Shown: positions 46,726 through 56,002 of the stretch, in pieces
How positions within the stretch are numbered: the first letter of the stretch is position 1
Layout: each line of letters begins with the position of its first letter
DNA from: Bacteroidales bacterium
GTDB taxonomy: Bacteria; Bacteroidota; Bacteroidia; Bacteroidales; Marinilabiliaceae
Reading direction: 5' to 3'
NCBI GenBank assembly: GCA_015061285.1
Contig: SUWW01000018.1
Location: 1-64,000 of the forward strand
Length of the DNA: 64,000 nt
Position numbers and translations under genes: made by a program
The notes under the pieces: generated by a model
Told to the model about the DNA's origin: nothing
Databases searched by the model: none
The model's input: only the letters and a program-made list of their open reading frames with translations

Positions 46726-46733
46726 TGTCTAAA

Positions 46734-46822
46734 AGCAAGGCTCCTGCCTTGCACATTCGCTATATCGTTTTGTTGCGCTTTCATTTTGAAGTTTTCGTTT
46801 CTGCAAGGCTGGAGCCTTGCTC
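46734..46822. repeat. Pair of GCAAGG hairpins
   Basis: Two related hairpins, GCAAGG-CTCCTG-CCTTGC at 46735-46752 and GCAAGGCT-GG-AGCCTTGC near 46804-46821, lie in the 241-bp spacer between the TNT cassette and the immunity gene at 46886. They can also pair with each other. They resemble intergenic REP-type elements. Confidence 0.7.
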
Positions 46823-46885
46823 TTATATCCGACGTAGGCAGAGACAACGCCAGACGGGGGTGCTGAATGTAACAATTTTCTTCAA

Positions 46886-47212
46886 TTATTCTTTACACAA
46901 TTCAGCCCAACCAATACTATTCATCTCGGACCATTTTCTATCAATATTTAGCGGATCTTCAAAGTTATCTGGCAAAAAAACGACCACATCTATAGGGAAC
47001 TTATCAAGAGCCTTTATTTCTTTATCTTTGTATTTAGCAACAAGAAGTAAATGCGTAATTGCGCGAAAGCCTACTCCATAGTCTATCCCTGCCATTGGTG
47101 GTGTAATCCGAACCAAAATGACTTGTCGTTTATTTACATAAACATTACTTATTATCTCGCAGATAATTGGACCTCGAAGATTCTCGTACTCTGTTGATGT
47201 GAGATAAAACAT
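46886..47212 (-). CDS. Probable immunity protein for the main RHS toxin tip
   Basis: A 108-residue soluble protein (MFYLTSTEYENLRGPIICEIISNVYVNKRQVILVRITPP...) encoded 11 bp after the main RHS protein. Position and size fit a cognate immunity gene. It is AT-rich like the toxin tip. Family not recognised. Confidence 0.6.
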   Translation of the reverse strand: MFYLTSTEYENLRGPIICEIISNVYVNKRQVILVRITPPMAGIDYGVGFRAITHLLLVAKYKDKEIKALDKFPIDVVVFLPDNFEDPLNIDRKWSEMNSIGWAELCKE

Positions 47213-47223
47213 GATTTAACAGT

Positions 47224-50200
47224 TTATTTGTTTACCCAAAAATCTTTTACTACAACTCGTTCTTTATCAATAACTTTTAGTTCTGGGACTATACGACCAA
47301 AGTTTCCATCTAATGGTGCAGCTGGTTTAATGGTGCTTGGATTGATGTTTCTTATTGGCGTTGTTGCTTTCAATGTAAAAGTCCCAGTATTAGTATTGGG
47401 AAGCCCTGCAAAGTTTCGATATTGAGTTCCATACAATTTGGGATTAATTGAAGTCCAATAGTTCCCAATTGCACGGGCATCTCCACCGAAAACACGATAG
47501 ATAGAAATATTCATATTCCCAACTGAACGCCCAGCTGCACCACTCAAAGAGATTAAGCCTTCTACACCACCCGTAGCAACGAAAAGCATCGTATTTATAG
47601 CAGCTTGTGTTACTGGATGTGTCAAAAAATCTCGTTGGCTTTGGTATACCGATTGTCTTACTGCTGATATGTCTTTATCTCCACTAACAGAAATATCACC
47701 AATACCCATTGGTGCTTCTGATGCTATACCATTAGCTCCGTAATGGATAACATTCCCATTAGCTTCATTTATGCCATATCCTTCTGGTCCTAAGTATTTC
47801 TCGCCAGTTTTTGTTGTGCTCTCCGATATGGCATTATCGTCCCAATAAACATTTCCCGTTTTACTTTCTACCCAATGAACAGAATTTCCATCAGGATCAA
47901 TAAACATTATTGGATTCCCGGCACAGTACACATACCCGCCCATGCTTGCGTACTTCTCCGCCAACGCATCCACAGCATTCCATCGGCATAGGGCAGCATC
48001 GTAGTGGCGTGCGCCATAGTCGTAGAGATTGAGGTTGTCTTCGGTGTCGAGCTCTTTGCCGTTGTATTTGTAGGGCTGGAGTGTGGCGTTTTTGCCTTCG
48101 GCAAAGGGCAACCCATATGGATAGTAATGCGTCACTTGCTCCACTGTAGAGCCTGAAGCATTGACTACAAGACGTATATTGCCTTGGTGGTCGGTGATGT
48201 GGTAGTGGTATTGCTGCGAGTTGCCTTTGTATGTTATGTAGCCGCCATCGAAAAGCGTGCGCGTTAGGTTGCCATCTTCGTAGATGTGGTTACCGCAATA
48301 TTCGGTGGTGTGCGTCTTTGTCGCCGATTTATGGATGGTCTTTAGCTTATTTCCATTGGCATCGTAGGTATACATGACTGTCACGCCGTTGCTAAATGTG
48401 ACCTTGGCTGGCAGATTGAGCACGTTGTATGTTATGCTTGTTATGCCTTTGTTGAGGTCGCGCGTCATATTGCCGTTGGCATCGTAGGTATACTCATTAT
48501 CTACATTAGCTCTGTCGGTAAAGTCCATACTGCCTGCAGACGTGGCGATTTTTACGGCATCAGTAACCTTGGTTAGTTGGTTACCATTGTATTTCAGCGT
48601 TAGATCATCCACAAGGTCATATGTGCCGTCTGCCATTTTGCCCCGGCGCGTCAACTTGGTAATATTACCATTACGATCGTAGGCGTAAGTGGTAGTGTAT
48701 TTATTATTTATATCCTGATTATCTCTATATTGTGCTTTAGTTAGGCGGTCGGCACTGTCGTATGTATAATTATAGCCACGCGTATGGTTGTCGGTTGTCC
48801 ATTCTATAGAGGATATGCCGCCATTGTATTTGGGGGAATAACCAGCATAAGCATCTGGGGCATCGCCATAGTGCAACTTTTCTAAAAACAGAGCACCTGT
48901 GTTAATACGAGTAACCGCCGACAATATATTGTAGTCATACGTTGTCGTCAGCGTTTGTATACGAATGTTCCCTCGTTCCTTGCGTATCAATCGTCCTGCG
49001 AAGTCGTAAGTGTTTTGCGCTAAAGTCTTCACTGTAGATGCATTGTCGGCTGTGCTATATCTCACAGTCTTCAAGCGCTCGGCATTGTCGTAGGTATACC
49101 AATAGCACTCTGTCTTCGTTGTGCTGTCTATGGTGTGTGTGTGTGTGGTTATGGTCTGCAATGGTTTGTCGGTGTATGTATAGGCAGTGCTTGTCACATC
49201 TATTCCACCTTTCAAGTTAGTTGATTTAACCTGCACCACGTTACGACGAGCATCGTAATATATTGCACTGTAGATGAATTTCCCATTCTGTCCTCCTTCA
49301 TCGAAACAAGCAACCAATGAGCCAGTCAGCAATCCTTTGCCTGCCGATGCATCGCGCACATATTGGGTACTCGACGATACGAAGTTCATGTTGGTAGAAA
49401 ACCCGAACTTTCCTATATAATCGTAGTCGTCGTAGTAGTTTATAGTATGTATAGTTGCATTTGACAACTGCAAACCCGTAACGCTGTAACCTCTGTACGA
49501 GCCAGAATTATTGCGTGATGCATACACAATTGTTGTGCTCAGTGGACATTCTTTATACTTCAACGTATTTTTGCATACACCAGTAATACATTCACGTCCA
49601 AAAACATCTGGTATCGTAAAACGCCATTCTCCGCGTTTTCGCATATTGCCATCTTGCTGCAAAATACATTGCCCAGCCTTGTTATATACGTAATATATAG
49701 GCTCTACCCCTGGCAATTTCTTACTGATACAACGGTTCATTCCATCATATTCATACACATACGCATACTTTTTTACAGCATCGGTGGATGAATTCCAGAT
49801 AGATTGTCCCTTGGTTTTGTACTCAGAATAGAGATATTCGGTCAGTTGAGGTGGCACTACATATATCAAATTGCCTTTGTCATCGTATACATAGTACGTT
49901 TTCCCTGCTGCAGTAACTTGCGCCATCAAATGCCCTTTTTTGTCATGCCATTCTTCGATACATACACCATCTTCGTCCACTTGCCGATTGCGCCAATATG
50001 TCACTGATGTTGACAAGCCTATATTGTTGTAATATTGTCCAAAGCCTATACCTTGAATTATTTCATTTGATATCGACGTCACCTTCCCTTTTTGCCCGCT
50101 TCCTGCTCTACAAACAGTGGCTACATTGTTGGGGCGAAACACGTCATACGTTTTTTGTTCATACGACCGTGAGTCGTTGTAGCACGTCTTAGCTGCCGAA

Positions 50201-50517
50201 ATAAACTTATCTGATGGGACAAAAGCACCATTGCTTTTCACTTCTGTTGGCAACCACGTCTTTATATCGCGCCTATATTTGTCATACTCATGCAACGTTA
50301 CTAAGTCGCCACCATTGGGAGTCACCCCTTCTGCAACCTCTTCTATTACATCACCCAATCCATTGTCATACACGGTATTAGATATGTATTTATCTTTGAC
50401 TGTATAGGTACGAGTGGTTATGCTGCTTCCAGCCATTTTTTGACAAAATGCATTATGACCATGTAGCAGCACTAATAGCACAATTAGCAAACGTATTAAG
50501 CGTATATTTGTTTTCAT
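47224..50517 (-). CDS. RHS repeat protein with DUF6443-like N-domain, RHS core and C-terminal toxin tip 1
   Basis: A 1097-residue polymorphic toxin. The Sec signal peptide is MKTNIRLIRLLIVLLVLLHGHNAFCQ. The N-domain (ITTRTYTVKDKYISNTVYDNGLGDVIEEV) resembles DUF6443. Many YD repeats follow at residues 150-780 (YDYNGNL..., TYDANGNMTRDLN, YTYDANGNKLKT). The RHS core spans about 785-880: [39 protein letters not shown]. The paired aspartates suit self-cleavage as in TcC. A pre-toxin region and a tip of about 105 residues close it: YRVFGGDARAIGNYWTSINP...APLDGNFGRIVPEL. The tip family is found in other polymorphic toxins, but I cannot state its activity. The stop of the other RHS protein is 6 bp upstream. 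Confidence 0.88.
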   Translation of the reverse strand: MKTNIRLIRLLIVLLVLLHGHNAFCQKMAGSSITTRTYTVKDKYISNTVYDNGLGDVIEEVAEGVTPNGGDLVTLHEYDKYRRDIKTWLPTEVKSNGAFVPSDKFISAAKTCYNDSRSYEQKTYDVFRPNNVATVCRAGSGQKGKVTSISNEIIQGIGFGQYYNNIGLSTSVTYWRNRQVDEDGVCIEEWHDKKGHLMAQVTAAGKTYYVYDDKGNLIYVVPPQLTEYLYSEYKTKGQSIWNSSTDAVKKYAYVYEYDGMNRCISKKLPGVEPIYYVYNKAGQCILQQDGNMRKRGEWRFTIPDVFGRECITGVCKNTLKYKECPLSTTIVYASRNNSGSYRGYSVTGLQLSNATIHTINYYDDYDYIGKFGFSTNMNFVSSSTQYVRDASAGKGLLTGSLVACFDEGGQNGKFIYSAIYYDARRNVVQVKSTNLKGGIDVTSTAYTYTDKPLQTITTHTHTIDSTTKTECYWYTYDNAERLKTVRYSTADNASTVKTLAQNTYDFAGRLIRKERGNIRIQTLTTTYDYNILSAVTRINTGALFLEKLHYGDAPDAYAGYSPKYNGGISSIEWTTDNHTRGYNYTYDSADRLTKAQYRDNQDINNKYTTTYAYDRNGNITKLTRRGKMADGTYDLVDDLTLKYNGNQLTKVTDAVKIATSAGSMDFTDRANVDNEYTYDANGNMTRDLNKGITSITYNVLNLPAKVTFSNGVTVMYTYDANGNKLKTIHKSATKTHTTEYCGNHIYEDGNLTRTLFDGGYITYKGNSQQYHYHITDHQGNIRLVVNASGSTVEQVTHYYPYGLPFAEGKNATLQPYKYNGKELDTEDNLNLYDYGARHYDAALCRWNAVDALAEKYASMGGYVYCAGNPIMFIDPDGNSVHWVESKTGNVYWDDNAISESTTKTGEKYLGPEGYGINEANGNVIHYGANGIASEAPMGIGDISVSGDKDISAVRQSVYQSQRDFLTHPVTQAAINTMLFVATGGVEGLISLSGAAGRSVGNMNISIYRVFGGDARAIGNYWTSINPKLYGTQYRNFAGLPNTNTGTFTLKATTPIRNINPSTIKPAAPLDGNFGRIVPELKVIDKERVVVKDFWVNK
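47559..48020 (-). repeat. Direct repeat, copy in the main RHS gene
   Basis: Partner of 45439-45900 (see there). It ends where toxin tip 1 begins, so exchange within it would swap only the tip and whatever lies downstream. Confidence 0.9.
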
Positions 50518-50523
50518 AATAGG

Positions 50524-53500
50524 TTAATTGTGATAGTTATACTGATGTGTTGCAACCACTTCTCCTTGCTTGCTTTCTTTGGTCAATCGTCCTAATGCGT
50601 CGTACTCATATTCGTATACAACACCATTTTCGTCAGTAAATGACTTTACTCCACAAAGAGGTTTGTAAGTCCATGTTTTTATCAGCGACTGCGTTAGAGC
50701 GCTATTCTGACGAAGTTTTTTCAATCCTTCATCTGGAGCATCTAAATCTATTGATGAAATAACAGATGATAATGCCGACAATGTTGTGTTTTGTATTTCG
50801 GCTATCAACTTTTCATTTCCATATCCCCATAAATATATAGTGTGAACGCCAGTCTTCTTGTCAACAATATCAACAGGTTTACCATTTGTCGTATACGATT
50901 CAACTTTGATGCTTTCAATCCAATTCTTGCCATCAAACTCATAAAATGTACGAGGATAGATATAGCTGCCGCCACTGCCATATTTCCTATATTTTCCATC
51001 ATCGTTATACTCTCCGTACTCTATCTTGTAGCCATCTATCTGTCGTTGCCCCATACTTGACGTTGCTGTTGTTGTTGCCGACGTTATCAATGCAAACATA
51101 TTCTTTGACACCATTTTGGTCATAACTGGAGATTCACTATTTATATCTTCCCCTACAAAAGAAAAAGCATCTTGTTTTTGGGAAAAATCCCAAAAATTTT
51201 TGCTGCTAATTTTATTGCCATATAAGTATTCATAACTCTCTGACAAACTTGTTGTGTTTGATGTCATCCCAGAGTATTCTTTTACTTTTTTGCAATATAA
51301 CCTATTAGTCCCCTTTCTATCCCATACAGGACCATAAAATACAGAGAGTGGAACAAATTCTTCGTTTTGTCCTACAGAATGCTCTACACCATGCACTTCA
51401 ACTTGTTTGCAATGTGCAGTCGCATAAGCATTGCTATATGTAAAACCATATTTTTGCATAGTGTACTCCCTATAATCATATTCTTCGGATGTTACAGGAA
51501 TCCAATCTTTTACATTTGCACTTACAATCCGTTGTATACATTCCACTTTGCTTTTTAGCTGATTGGTCTTCTCTGGCTTTTCGTCACAGTATAAAATCGT
51601 ACCATTTCCGTAACGCAGTGGTTCAAAATAAGCTGTATATGGCGCTATTTCACTATTATCTACTGCACAGAGATAATAATCACTTGCAGTGTAGTCTTTG
51701 CGATATATGTCGAATGACAGAACTGTTTTCCCAATACAAGCATTCGTCGTTGGCAATCCTCCATGATATATCGTTATTTCAGGGTACACCACAGCTGGAC
51801 GATCGCCTAACAGATTCCTAAAATTAGCAGCACTAAATCTGGCATTCCACCACCAAATAGGCTCAATAGTATAGCTATTGTGATCCTCAAATGAACCCTT
51901 GGAAGCTTTTATGTTTGTTATCATTTGCAGAAATCCGCCAGGAATAGTTGATGTCGAATAATCGTAATTCATATAGGTCAGCACGTTTGGATCAACAACA
52001 GCTTCACCACAACCTGTATGCTCATCTGCTAATTTGGATACCAATTGGGGAAATGGGATTTTTACTAATGACAACTCTTTGTTTGTGTAACCATAACAAT
52101 AATCATCGCACGATACCTGCTCTCCATCTGCCGAATAATTTACTATGCTTTTTATACGAAAACCACCACCTTCAATTATTCGCATTTTAGTTCTGTCTGT
52201 TATGAGTTTTCCATCCACCGAATTGGCAGTTAAGAATCGATGATTTTCAAATGTAAACCATGTCGCCCCCCCATTGGGGTAAGTTATCGACCTTAACACG
52301 CCATGTACATCGGGAGGTGTTGCAATTCGACTATCTCCATTTACACTACTTTGTAGTTTAAGTTTGAAGTATTCTGGAATGTCTCCAGATTCGCGTTTTA
52401 GGAGTATTGCACGATTTCTGACTCGAGATAAGAGGCTCTTCATGTCAGATTCACTAAAACTTGTATTATCAACGCATACTTGAAAGTTACCTATATCTTC
52501 TGGTGTAGTCGACTTGCCATAATTACCCCAATGGTCAGTGTAATCACTTGTGTATTTACTCGCATAACTAAACTTATAAACAAGGTTATCACTTCCTGAG
52601 CCAATTGAAAGATTCAATAATTGCTGATCGTTTATGTTGAAACTGAAATTTCTACTTGCAGTCACATTTTTACTTTTCTCTGTTTGTACAATAGATGCAA
52701 GATGCCGTCCGTCACTCTGATAGTTAAACTCAATGGAAGTATTGCCATAGGTAATCTTCTTCAAAAATCTCATCGAATAAATGCTCGGTTGCTCCACTTT
52801 TGTTAATGATATTTTGTATGGTGGCTCTCCGTAAAGATCACTATAGTTTAATTGTCTATCTAATGTAGCATCTAATTCGCCTTGATAAAACCAATTTCGA
52901 TATACTCTTGTAATACATAATAATGGTTCCGTTTTAGTGTATTCACTAAATTTTATAAGTGATGTGTATTCGTACTTAATTATTCCTTTCCCTGGAATGT
53001 TTATAGATGATAATTGCCACGATACGTTTGCCGTAGCATTTCTATCATTCTCAAAAATATTTGAAGCTTTATCTGCTACATCAAACGTGTATACAATACC
53101 TTCTTCATCGGTCACTATAAACGATTCTATAATTCTATTACCATACTGACACTTTATCTTTATGTTCTTATCGATGGATAGCAAATCGTACTTCATTCCA
53201 TCCGTCCCCATGTACATAAAGAATGGTATTACACGCCCTGTAGGTAAAACAATCTTATAATTATCCGATTTCGTATCATTAATTGCGGTTATCTTGTCAT
53301 ATAGGTTTTTATAAATGGGGTCAAACCTCTTCTTATTTGGGCCATACATCTTGGGTTTGCCATTATGCTCCAAAAATATTTCTATCTTGAATGCAGTTGG
53401 TTGTGCATATTCATCAGCAATATCTTTTATGGTACGAGATACACAAGAATGTCCACTCAATGCCCACCCCAACCCATACACGTCGTAGTTATAACCAGGT

Positions 53501-53754
53501 CGTAATGGTTTGGCTTCATAGTTGAGTTGTATAGGTATTTTGTAGCCGCAATAATCTATTTCAAGTAATGGTATTGATATGTTTGGTGTACCAATATTAT
53601 TATCAATAGTATACTCCCCCAAGCGAACAAACGCTTGTGCTTGAGGGCTCGTTGGTATGTCTGGTTTTATCGATGGTAGCATAGAAACATCTTGAGCCTC
53701 AATCAAAATACGCACGCAAAACAACAATAGTATGATTATTGAAATCCGTTTCAT
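50524..53754 (-). CDS. Large secreted RHS-associated protein (N-terminal partner)
   Basis: A 1076-residue protein with signal peptide MKRISIIILLLFCVRILIEAQ. The N-terminal part (TPNISIPLLEIDYCGYKIPIQLNYEAKPLRPG...VYGLGWALS) is the cell-wall/SpvB-like start seen in Bacteroidota RHS partners. The middle is beta-rich without clear YD motifs. The end has one good repeat (YEYEYDALGRLTKESKQGEVV). It lacks the RHS core and toxin. I infer that it forms the first half of a cocoon completed by the next gene, comparable to TcB and TcC. It is 11 bp after the FISUMP-like gene. Confidence 0.8.
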   Translation of the reverse strand: MKRISIIILLLFCVRILIEAQDVSMLPSIKPDIPTSPQAQAFVRLGEYTIDNNIGTPNISIPLLEIDYCGYKIPIQLNYEAKPLRPGYNYDVYGLGWALSGHSCVSRTIKDIADEYAQPTAFKIEIFLEHNGKPKMYGPNKKRFDPIYKNLYDKITAINDTKSDNYKIVLPTGRVIPFFMYMGTDGMKYDLLSIDKNIKIKCQYGNRIIESFIVTDEEGIVYTFDVADKASNIFENDRNATANVSWQLSSINIPGKGIIKYEYTSLIKFSEYTKTEPLLCITRVYRNWFYQGELDATLDRQLNYSDLYGEPPYKISLTKVEQPSIYSMRFLKKITYGNTSIEFNYQSDGRHLASIVQTEKSKNVTASRNFSFNINDQQLLNLSIGSGSDNLVYKFSYASKYTSDYTDHWGNYGKSTTPEDIGNFQVCVDNTSFSESDMKSLLSRVRNRAILLKRESGDIPEYFKLKLQSSVNGDSRIATPPDVHGVLRSITYPNGGATWFTFENHRFLTANSVDGKLITDRTKMRIIEGGGFRIKSIVNYSADGEQVSCDDYCYGYTNKELSLVKIPFPQLVSKLADEHTGCGEAVVDPNVLTYMNYDYSTSTIPGGFLQMITNIKASKGSFEDHNSYTIEPIWWWNARFSAANFRNLLGDRPAVVYPEITIYHGGLPTTNACIGKTVLSFDIYRKDYTASDYYLCAVDNSEIAPYTAYFEPLRYGNGTILYCDEKPEKTNQLKSKVECIQRIVSANVKDWIPVTSEEYDYREYTMQKYGFTYSNAYATAHCKQVEVHGVEHSVGQNEEFVPLSVFYGPVWDRKGTNRLYCKKVKEYSGMTSNTTSLSESYEYLYGNKISSKNFWDFSQKQDAFSFVGEDINSESPVMTKMVSKNMFALITSATTTATSSMGQRQIDGYKIEYGEYNDDGKYRKYGSGGSYIYPRTFYEFDGKNWIESIKVESYTTNGKPVDIVDKKTGVHTIYLWGYGNEKLIAEIQNTTLSALSSVISSIDLDAPDEGLKKLRQNSALTQSLIKTWTYKPLCGVKSFTDENGVVYEYEYDALGRLTKESKQGEVVATHQYNYHN

Positions 53755-53765
53755 CTCTGTCTTTG

Positions 53766-54611
53766 TTAATCATTATTCTTTGTTGCTTTAGCTACTTTCT
53801 TGACAGGTCGAATTACAAAACCCATATATCTATATCCATTATGCCAAGGTCCCACATAATCTTCATAGAAAAACAAGTATGTCGCGAAATCACATCTTTC
53901 TTCAGCTAATGACTTTGTCCAATAGTAACCGAAATGGTTAACATCATACAAATCTGTCTGCTTCCAATATCCAGCTGCTGGCAAAAAAATACTATTGTCA
54001 TTGTCATCTTGCTTGCTCGACACGATGTAACCTGCTACACCAGTTTCTAAATAGTTGTCAGTCCATTGCCAATTGCATTCTTCATACAACTCTTGAAACT
54101 CCTCTTTTGTGGGTATACGCCATCCTTCTTCCCATCTGTAACTTGCTACATCATCATCTTTTATTATCTCTTTTTTATTGTCTGCTTTACCTTCGTAACC
54201 ATATATTGCTGCCAAGTCCGACAATACATACTTTTTCAATCGGCCATTTCCCGCACAATGTAGGTATGTATTGCAATCGTACCCTTCTCTACCTTCTTTC
54301 CAAAGGACTTCAGAATTAGTTTCTGTTGGTTGATAATGAGTAAAAGTTTCGCCCCAAGCATAGTAGTCGCCCCAACCACTCGCTTGAACTGCTCCAACAT
54401 TTTTATCAGCCCATAAAAGTCCACTTGACAATCCCAAATCCACAGCATCAGCTTCTTCTTGAACTTTCGTTGGCTTTTCAAATGTTATATAGGCTGGTAA
54501 TCCCTCAGATTGACTATAGACAATGTCGCCATTGGCATCAACCACATAAAATTGTGCTTGCATCGCTATGCACACAAGGCTTAATGCAATAACTAAAAAG
54601 TATTTGTTCAT
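53766..54611 (-). CDS. Secreted FISUMP/DUF1566-type protein
   Basis: A 281-residue protein with signal peptide MNKYFLVIALSLVCIAMQAQ. The mature part carries the typical Bacteroidota pattern VDLGLSSGLLWADKNVGA...YYAWGET, WRIPTKEEFQELYEEC and a late block FGYYWTKS...GFVIRPV, as in Fibrobacter succinogenes major paralogous domain proteins. These are surface beta/C-type-lectin-like modules of unknown role. It is second in the RHS operon. Confidence 0.8.
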   Translation of the reverse strand: MNKYFLVIALSLVCIAMQAQFYVVDANGDIVYSQSEGLPAYITFEKPTKVQEEADAVDLGLSSGLLWADKNVGAVQASGWGDYYAWGETFTHYQPTETNSEVLWKEGREGYDCNTYLHCAGNGRLKKYVLSDLAAIYGYEGKADNKKEIIKDDDVASYRWEEGWRIPTKEEFQELYEECNWQWTDNYLETGVAGYIVSSKQDDNDNSIFLPAAGYWKQTDLYDVNHFGYYWTKSLAEERCDFATYLFFYEDYVGPWHNGYRYMGFVIRPVKKVAKATKNND

Positions 54612-54634
54612 AGATTGTATATAATATAAAGCGT

Positions 54635-55237
54635 TTATTTTTTCGTGATTTTTATTAGTTGCTTACCTATCTGCAATAAATACACTCCGCTACTCAGACC
54701 AGATAGGTTTATATCGGATTCTTTGGTCGACAATATCATCTTTCCTTCAGTATCGAATAAATGCGCTTCTTGTCCTTCTATCAGGCCATCAATATGAATA
54801 TTACTACTCGTTGGATTTGGATAGACACTGACGAAAATATTGTCAAAGGCCATATTACTATTGCTTATCAATGACATACTTCCTCGTTTGTTTGCGCCTT
54901 CGCGGAAAGATATTTTCTCCACATCGTAAGATACGATGCCGCAATCATATTCACTAGATAACGAATCTTTGAACACTATTATGGTGTGCATAGTATTATC
55001 CACTTCGCGAAATTCTACGCGACCAATCAAATTTAGGGCTTGAACGTAGTTATTCCCTCGCATTTGTTCTATCACAATATTTATGCGTTCCTCGGCTGAT
55101 TGAAGGTTGCTAAATTGAAGCAACAGGAATATGCTAAAGGTTATCCTCAAGCATAATTTGTCTATTTGAATTCCGCAAAAAAGAAGGTTATAACAGATAT
55201 AATCTGCCAATACAAAAGCTAAGATGATTGATTTCAT
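54635..55237 (-). CDS. Type IX secretion sorting-domain protein heading the RHS operon
   Basis: Up to 200 residues. The C-terminal 75 residues are a type A sorting domain: VSVYPNPTSSNIHIDG...HLFDTEGKMILSTKES...LSGLSSGVYLLQIGKQLIKITKK. The N-terminus is uncertain. The first ATG gives two hydrophobic stretches. A TTG at residue 30 would give a cleaner signal peptide (LRITFSIFLLLQFSNLQSA). The central 90 residues are not recognised. As cargo of type IX secretion placed in front of the RHS genes, it hints that this route or the cell surface matters for the locus. Confidence 0.78.
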   Translation of the reverse strand: MKSIILAFVLADYICYNLLFCGIQIDKLCLRITFSIFLLLQFSNLQSAEERINIVIEQMRGNNYVQALNLIGRVEFREVDNTMHTIIVFKDSLSSEYDCGIVSYDVEKISFREGANKRGSMSLISNSNMAFDNIFVSVYPNPTSSNIHIDGLIEGQEAHLFDTEGKMILSTKESDINLSGLSSGVYLLQIGKQLIKITKK

Positions 55238-55596
55238 GATTAAAGTAGAACAAATAACACAACAAGTTTATATACATATTTTCACAAAAAAAAGTCAATG
55301 TTATTTTTTACCACTACGCTCAGCATCATTCAAAATATCACACAAACACTTCACAAGCCTCAAATAACCCCATCGCAATGATATTCAAAGCATTTTCCGG
55401 ATTACGCACTTAACTCGCAACAAAACACACCTAAAAACAGCGAATAACTGAACTACTGCAATCGTAACTACTTTTTCGCTCGCAAAAATCCGCTTAGCTG
55501 CACATTGTTTTTCACATAGCTTAATATGTTACCTTACTGCGCTTTAGGATATGTATTTTTACCTTTGCACTCGACAATAGACTTATAGATAAGAAT
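55238..55596. other. Intergenic region without a gene
   Basis: 359 bp between divergent units. No start-to-stop frame with protein-like composition was seen. It must hold the RHS operon promoter (minus strand, no clean TAnnTTTG found) and the folB promoter motif near its right end. Confidence 0.6.
55560..55567 (+). promoter_or_regulatory. Bacteroides-type -7 element upstream of folB
   Basis: TACCTTTG matches TAnnTTTG, 29 bp before the folB ATG. No -33 TTG at the expected distance. Confidence 0.5.
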
Positions 55597-55956
55597 ATGA
55601 CAGCTAAAATTATTATTGACAACCTGCAACTCTACGCCCATATTGGCTGCTACGAAGAGGAACGCCGTGTAGGCACACAACTCTCGTTTAGCGCCAGTCT
55701 ACTTGTAGACATAAGTAAACCAAGTACATCGGACAATGTGTGCGACGCGTTGAACTATGTAGAAGTATGCGATGCTGTGAAAGAAGTGCTGACCGCCGAG
55801 GCTCATCTGCTCGAAACTGTTGCTGCACGCATTGCTGAACGCCTAAAAAACAACTTCGCGGACAAAGGACTAATAGGGGGCACCATTCGCATTACAAAAT
55901 GCAACCCACCCATCGGTCAAGCCCTTGATGGTGTGGCTATTGAGATAAATCTATAA
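55597..55956 (+). CDS. folB: Dihydroneopterin aldolase
   Basis: Folate pathway enzyme converting dihydroneopterin to 6-hydroxymethyl-dihydropterin, 119 residues, normal length. Motifs: LYAHIGCYEEERRVGTQLSF near residue 12 with the substrate Glu, LNYVEVCDAVKE, LLETVAARIAE near residue 70, and TKCNPPIGQALDGVAIEI, where the usual catalytic Lys of this block is TKCNPP. Single gene. Confidence 0.94.
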   Translation: MTAKIIIDNLQLYAHIGCYEEERRVGTQLSFSASLLVDISKPSTSDNVCDALNYVEVCDAVKEVLTAEAHLLETVAARIAERLKNNFADKGLIGGTIRITKCNPPIGQALDGVAIEINL

Positions 55957-56002
55957 AGCACAAATTAACCAAACGGTTAAACTTTGTGTAACAAACAACA
56001 AA

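Noticed and set aside
44405-55237. Type VI secretion RHS effector locus
   Set aside because: The RHS proteins have Sec signal peptides and there is no PAAR, VgrG, Hcp or chaperone gene in the window.
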